DNA of 64,000 nt from a marine bacterium B5-7 (GTDB lineage Bacteria; Pseudomonadota; Gammaproteobacteria; Arenicellales; CAJQKF01), in assembly GCA_021604525.1 (NCBI GenBank), contig BQJD01000001.1:1-64000 (forward strand), read 5' to 3'. The notes beneath the pieces are model-generated. The model searched no databases, was not told the DNA's origin, and worked only from the letters and a program-made list of their open reading frames with translations. The translations under genes and the position numbers were made by a program. Of the stretch, positions 62,980-64,000 are shown piece after piece. Position 1 is the first letter of the stretch. The number at the start of each line of letters is the position of its first letter.

Positions 62980-64000
62980 TTAGTAGCCTTTTTGTATCCG
63001 TCCGAATTCTTTCGACCATGCCTGTTCGTTGCCATTCCAGTAGGCGGAGTTCGCAAAGGTAAGGCCGTCGAGAGTACCGCTTGGATCGAACGCGGGCAGC
63101 TTCGGAATCTTCTCGCCCAGATCGACCTTGTTGGGATCGAGTGCTGGTGGATAATTCTGTCCTTCCGCAACAGCAATGGCAGTAGCCGGTTCCAGCATGA
63201 AGTTCAGCAGCTCTTCACATGCTTCAAGCGGACTTCCCTTGATGACGAAGATACACTCCTGCCAGCCGTAGCCATTGGGCGGATCGAGGTAACCCATGTC
63301 ATGACCCTGTTCACGGAGCGCGTATATTCGACCGGACCAGCCTTCGGTTGTGTAGATTTCTTCTTCCGCCAACAGACTCATCAGTTCAGCGCCTGAACCC
63401 CAGTACTTCAGGGAAAGATCACGATGTGTGCGGATAGCGTTCCAGATGGCTTCCATATCTGTGGCATTATTGGGATCCTGATCGGTTTGCAGGGCGCCAT
63501 ACCATATACGTGTACGCCAGTCGCCCCAGCCACCAATTTTGCCTTTGTATTTCTCGTCGATCAGCAACCTGGCACCCTTTTCTTTGGCCTCGTCATCGCT
63601 GATATGTTTTCGATTATATGCAATACCTGTTGTTCCGTAGTCGTAAGGTACACAAGACAATTTTCCGTCGGTGACACCGCGAAATACTTCAATTAACTTG
63701 GGTATTACATACTGAAGGTTGGGAATATTATCTTCGTTCAGTACCGTTGTAAGTCCGAGACCATGATAACGAGCGTAGTCGAATACACCGGACAGGTGTG
63801 CGAGATTATATTCACCCGGGGCACTCGCCTTGACTCGCGCCAGATATTCGTCGCCACCGCCAAAAGTACCATCGACAACCTTGATACCGGTTTTTTCCTC
63901 GTACGGTGTAAAAGCATGCTCACGGAAGGCTTCGGAAACGACACCGCCCCAACCATCAAATCGAACTTCGTCCGGTTTGCTTGCCGCCACGGCATAGCGT
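62980..64000 (-). CDS. ABC transporter substrate-binding protein, N-terminus beyond window
   Basis: At least 340 residues of a solute-binding protein of the spermidine/putrescine-Fe type (family 1-like). The start is cut: the first in-frame codons before the edge read RYAVAASKPDEVRF, i.e. the end of a signal peptide, so the gene extends past 64000 and any Met (GTG at 63990) is not the true start. Segments FDGWGGVVSEAFREHAFTPYEEKTGIKV and KLSCVPYDYGTTGIAYNRK are typical of PotD/PotF-like proteins. It heads the minus-strand operon with the ATPase, aminotransferase, BKACE, GNAT, HDAC-like and oxidase genes. Confidence 0.88.
   Translation of the reverse strand, partial: RYAVAASKPDEVRFDGWGGVVSEAFREHAFTPYEEKTGIKVVDGTFGGGDEYLARVKASAPGEYNLAHLSGVFDYARYHGLGLTTVLNEDNIPNLQYVIPKLIEVFRGVTDGKLSCVPYDYGTTGIAYNRKHISDDEAKEKGARLLIDEKYKGKIGGWGDWRTRIWYGALQTDQDPNNATDMEAIWNAIRTHRDLSLKYWGSGAELMSLLAEEEIYTTEGWSGRIYALREQGHDMGYLDPPNGYGWQECIFVIKGSPLEACEELLNFMLEPATAIAVAEGQNYPPALDPNKVDLGEKIPKLPAFDPSGTLDGLTFANSAYWNGNEQAWSKEFGRIQKGY

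Noticed and set aside
1-64000. tRNA, rRNA, CRISPR arrays, transposases, integrases, attachment sites
   Set aside because: None could be recognised by reading; no repeat arrays, no terminal inverted repeats with transposase, no cloverleaf.

Overview
The window looks like chromosomal DNA of a free-living, probably marine, gammaproteobacterium. The reasons are a respiratory formate dehydrogenase locus of proteobacterial type, TRAP and polyamine-type ABC transporters, OpgH/OpgC glucan genes, AguB, HPPD, and roughly even base composition. No rRNA, tRNA, CRISPR array, insertion sequence or integrase was seen, so taxonomy is inferred from gene content alone. || Layout. 0.1-2.1 kb: a secreted protein of unknown function and an unusual fusion of an MGMT/ATL-like DNA-binding domain with an Mrr-type nuclease and a membrane anchor. 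2.1-4.5 kb: a crotonase, a MoaD/ThiS-type protein and a BNR/sialidase-like repeat protein. 4.6-6.6 kb: an acyl desaturase and a cyclopropane fatty acid synthase, tightly coupled (lipid remodelling). 6.6-9.9 kb: a 1106-residue zinc-ribbon/class III cyclase/AAA/TPR signalling protein. 10.3-20.2 kb: a full respiratory formate dehydrogenase locus on the minus strand (DUF3305, DUF3306, polyferredoxin, TorD-like chaperone, Tat peptide, FdhA, FdhB, FdhC, FdhD, DUF6494-like protein). 20.6-22.3 kb: a hipBA toxin-antitoxin operon with clear operators and an apparently leaderless start. 22.4-23.5 kb: nitronate monooxygenase-like protein. 23.6-30.8 kb: a dipeptide-type ABC transporter with an RpiR regulator and a divergent DmpA/BapA-type aminopeptidase. 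30.8-32.7 kb: YeeE/YedE sulfur transporter and a DUF302 protein. 32.7-38.9 kb: an osmoregulated-glucan region with OpgH, OpgC, an esterase fused to a beta-helix, and a YHS protein. 39-45.5 kb: N-carbamoylputrescine amidase and a polyamine-type ABC transporter with an inserted amidase. 45.6-46.6 kb: HPPD. 46.8-49.5 kb: a glycosyltransferase/phosphodiesterase fusion and a small partner. 49.7-55.4 kb: a DapA-like aldolase and a TRAP transporter with two C-C lyases. 55.6-64 kb: a PLP dehydratase, then a long minus-strand operon with FAD oxidase, acetylpolyamine deacetylase-like protein, GNAT, BKACE enzyme, class III aminotransferase, ABC ATPase and a binding protein cut by the window edge. || How the genes work together. 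The right half is mainly scavenging of nitrogenous and carboxylic solutes: four solute-binding proteins, each sitting next to hydrolases or lyases that could process the imported compound. The FDH locus would feed formate electrons into the quinone pool from the periplasm. The features most worth following are the GT2/phosphodiesterase fusion, the OpgC-coupled esterase/beta-helix fusion, the MGMT-like/Mrr/membrane fusion, the acetylpolyamine/BKACE operon and the hipBA promoter.
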